Shown here one piece after another: positions 15,436-16,999 of a DNA stretch of 16,999 bases. The stretch is from an archaeon (GTDB taxonomy: Archaea > Methanobacteriota > Methanobacteria > Methanobacteriales > Methanobacteriaceae). Location: the NCBI GenBank assembly GCA_024409145.1, contig JAKSUF010000006.1, positions 1-16,999 of the forward strand. Reading direction: 5' to 3'. A program made the position numbers and the translations under genes. The notes under the pieces were generated by a model. The model was not told the DNA's origin, made no database searches, and saw nothing but the letters and a program-made list of their open reading frames with translations. The first letter of the stretch is position 1. Each line of letters opens with the position of its first letter.

Positions 15436-16854
15436 CTAAGAGAATATTTGATTTAACATCCACTCAGCATCATACTCCTTAATATCATCATAAGATTGAC
15501 CCATACCTAAAAATAGAATAGGTTTTTTAACTACATAACCAATAGAAAGAGAAGCCCCTCCTTTTGAATCAGCATCAGCTTTAGTGAGAATAATACCATC
15601 AATATCAATAGACTCTTTAAATTTACGAGCTTGTTCTGTAGCATCATTACCAGTTAAAGCATCACCCACAAATACAACAAGGTCAGGTTTAGAAACTCTA
15701 CGAATCTTTTTCATCTCATCCATTAAATTTACATTAGTTTGCATTCTACCTGCAGTATCAATAAATACAATTTCTTTACCTTTTGCTTTAGCATGTTGAA
15801 CTGCATCAAAAGCAACAGCTGCAGGATCAGAACCTTTTTCATGTTTAATTAATTTAACGCCTAAATTATCTGCATGATGACCAATTTGCTCAATAGCACC
15901 TGCTCTAAATGTATCTGCCGCTGCAATTACAGGAGTATAACCTTTTTTAAGATAAAAATTACATAATTTTCCAATAGTTGTAGTTTTACCAGTACCATTA
16001 ATACCAATCAACATAACTACAAGAGGTTCCCCTTCAGCAACTTTAGCTTCAAGAAGTTCGGTCATAGAAGGACCTTCAATATCAATAATACTTGAAACTA
16101 CATTTTTAAGTGCATTAAATACATAAGCATCAATATCACTACTTCTTTTTATCTTTTTACCTACAAGATCATTCTTAAGAGATTCAACAATTGTAGAAGA
16201 AACATCCATAGCAACATCAGCTTCTAAAAGACCCAATTCTAATTCAAAAAGAATATCATCTAAATCACTTTCAGAAATCGTTTTCTCACGAATAAAAGAT
16301 AAAAATCCCCCAGTACCTTCAACATCAGAACTAACACTTTTTTTACGACCAAATAAAGATTTACGAGATTTAGATGACTCTTCATTAACTAAACCTTTAC
16401 TTTCATCACTAAAATCATTGATTTCATTAGCAGAGAGTTCATCATCTTCAAATTCAATAACATCAATCACTTCATCAGAATATTCAGATTCAGTCTCACA
16501 TATATCTTGAGAATCAGAATCTTTAGAAGAATCACTTAAATCGGAATCAGAAATATCCTCAGATAAATCTTTAGAATCTTCCCCATCATCTTTTTTATTA
16601 CGTTTAAAGAAAGATAAAAAACTAGATTTTCTTTCTTTTAATTCTTCATCAATATCCTCTTTAGAAGAAGTATCTAAATCAGAATCAACATCTAATTCAT
16701 CTTTATCAGATTTACTAGATGCAGAATTAACCTCAACATCATCAACTTTTTCTTCTGTTAATTCAATATTATCTTCTTTTTTAGCATCTTCTTCAACTTT
16801 ATTTCTTAGTTTCCCACTTGCTTCAGCAAATTTCTTTTTTAATGAATCAAACAA
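15436..16854 (-). CDS. ftsY: Signal recognition particle receptor FtsY
   Basis: This GTPase docks SRP-ribosome complexes at the membrane. Of 472 residues, the C-terminal ~290 form the NG domain: the N domain begins near GGFLSFIREKT (182-192) and continues through the four-helix stretch. The G motifs follow as GINGTGKT (284-291), DTFRAG (314-319), DTAGR (366-370), TKAD (424-427) and closing GMGQ (450-453). Residues about 20-180 are an Asp/Glu/Ser/Lys-rich, disordered region, long for an archaeal FtsY. It contains short basic-hydrophobic pieces (RKSSFLSFFKRNKK, 75-88; KSLFGRKK, 165-172) that could touch the membrane. The start is TTG at 16854. GGGATGGGAT lies just upstream, and the ATG within it runs straight into a stop. 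The prefoldin-alpha gene often found next to archaeal ftsY is not within the 145 bp remaining. Confidence 0.95.
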   Translation of the reverse strand: MFDSLKKKFAEASGKLRNKVEEDAKKEDNIELTEEKVDDVEVNSASSKSDKDELDVDSDLDTSSKEDIDEELKERKSSFLSFFKRNKKDDGEDSKDLSEDISDSDLSDSSKDSDSQDICETESEYSDEVIDVIEFEDDELSANEINDFSDESKGLVNEESSKSRKSLFGRKKSVSSDVEGTGGFLSFIREKTISESDLDDILFELELGLLEADVAMDVSSTIVESLKNDLVGKKIKRSSDIDAYVFNALKNVVSSIIDIEGPSMTELLEAKVAEGEPLVVMLIGINGTGKTTTIGKLCNFYLKKGYTPVIAAADTFRAGAIEQIGHHADNLGVKLIKHEKGSDPAAVAFDAVQHAKAKGKEIVFIDTAGRMQTNVNLMDEMKKIRRVSKPDLVVFVGDALTGNDATEQARKFKESIDIDGIILTKADADSKGGASLSIGYVVKKPILFLGMGQSYDDIKEYDAEWMLNQIFS

Positions 16855-16900
16855 GCTTATCCCATCCCTGAATAAAATAATTAAAAATCAAGTAATAATG

Positions 16901-16927
16901 AATAATATTAATAATATTAATAATATC
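16901..16927. repeat. 9-bp tandem repeat, three units, in the ftsY leader
   Basis: AATAATATT, AATAATATT and AATAATATC (plus strand) lie end to end between the likely ftsY TATA box and its start codon. Each unit contains the palindrome AATATT or a near copy. Confidence 0.55.
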
Positions 16928-16968
16928 AGAATATTACAAATTATAAAAAATAAATTATTCAACTAAAT

Positions 16969-16982
16969 AATATATATTATAA
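16969..16982 (-). promoter_or_regulatory. Candidate TATA box of ftsY
   Basis: TTATAATATATATT on the minus strand, preceded by CCTTA, shares its core with the aminotransferase and ThDP-operon promoters. The expected RNA start is near 16950, giving a leader of about 95 nt that includes the 9-bp repeats. If a gene beyond the window edge reads into ftsY, this promoter would be internal. Confidence 0.35.
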
Positions 16983-16999
16983 TAAGGAATTGATAAATT

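Noticed and set aside
1..16999. CRISPR array, tRNA, rRNA, insertion sequence or prophage
   Set aside because: No spaced direct repeats, cloverleaf sequences, terminal inverted repeats with transposase, integrase or phage structural genes were seen on either strand.

Overview
The window is a very A+T-rich stretch of an archaeal chromosome, most likely from the order Methanobacteriales and closest in style to Methanobrevibacter or Methanosphaera. That assignment is inference. It rests on purine-rich BRE elements followed by TATA boxes upstream of genes, GGAGG/GGTG ribosome-binding sites, U-tract terminators, a methanogen-type class V aminotransferase, and Lys/Asn/Ile-rich proteins. I see no rRNA, tRNA, CRISPR array, insertion sequence or phage gene.

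Layout. (1) 165-1304, plus strand: a PLP-dependent class V aminotransferase with highly regular codon use, preceded by two near-identical palindromes and followed by a hairpin/U-tract terminator. (2) 1475-4653, minus strand: a two-gene operon with an acetolactate-synthase-like ThDP enzyme first, overlapping by TAATG an M20 aminoacyl-histidine dipeptidase (PepD). The operon converges on gene 1. (3) 5112-5504, plus strand: an orphan Lys-rich protein with a textbook BRE/TATA promoter. (4) 5575-7071, minus strand: an unusual protein that joins a HEPN/DUF4145-type N-terminal domain (RNDVYH motif) to three AP2-like repeats. (5) 7131-8216, minus strand: a membrane-anchored CapA-family metallophosphatase with a TTG start. 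(6) 8359-13087, minus strand: two tandem paralogues of the neurotransmitter:sodium symporter (NSS/SNF) family. The upstream one is canonical. The downstream one has lost the Na1-site and gate residues and carries a tail of about 500 residues, acidic and of low complexity. (7) 13518-15278, minus strand: an NhaC-family Na+/H+ antiporter. (8) 15436-16854, minus strand: FtsY, the SRP receptor, with an unusually long acidic N-terminal region.

How the genes fit together. From 16.8 to 8.4 kb the minus strand is a run of membrane genes: SRP receptor, Na+/H+ antiporter and two Na+-symporter-family proteins. Each has its own leader and usually a U-tract, so they look monocistronic. NhaC and the canonical NSS both work on the sodium gradient that methanogens build. 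The divergent NSS paralogue with its cytoplasmic tail looks more like a sensor or scaffold than a transporter (inference).

Most notable items: the HEPN-AP2 fusion, the tailed pseudo-NSS, and the paired palindromes at 41-92. Starts were re-chosen from the longest reading frames wherever a ribosome-binding site gave a clear decision.
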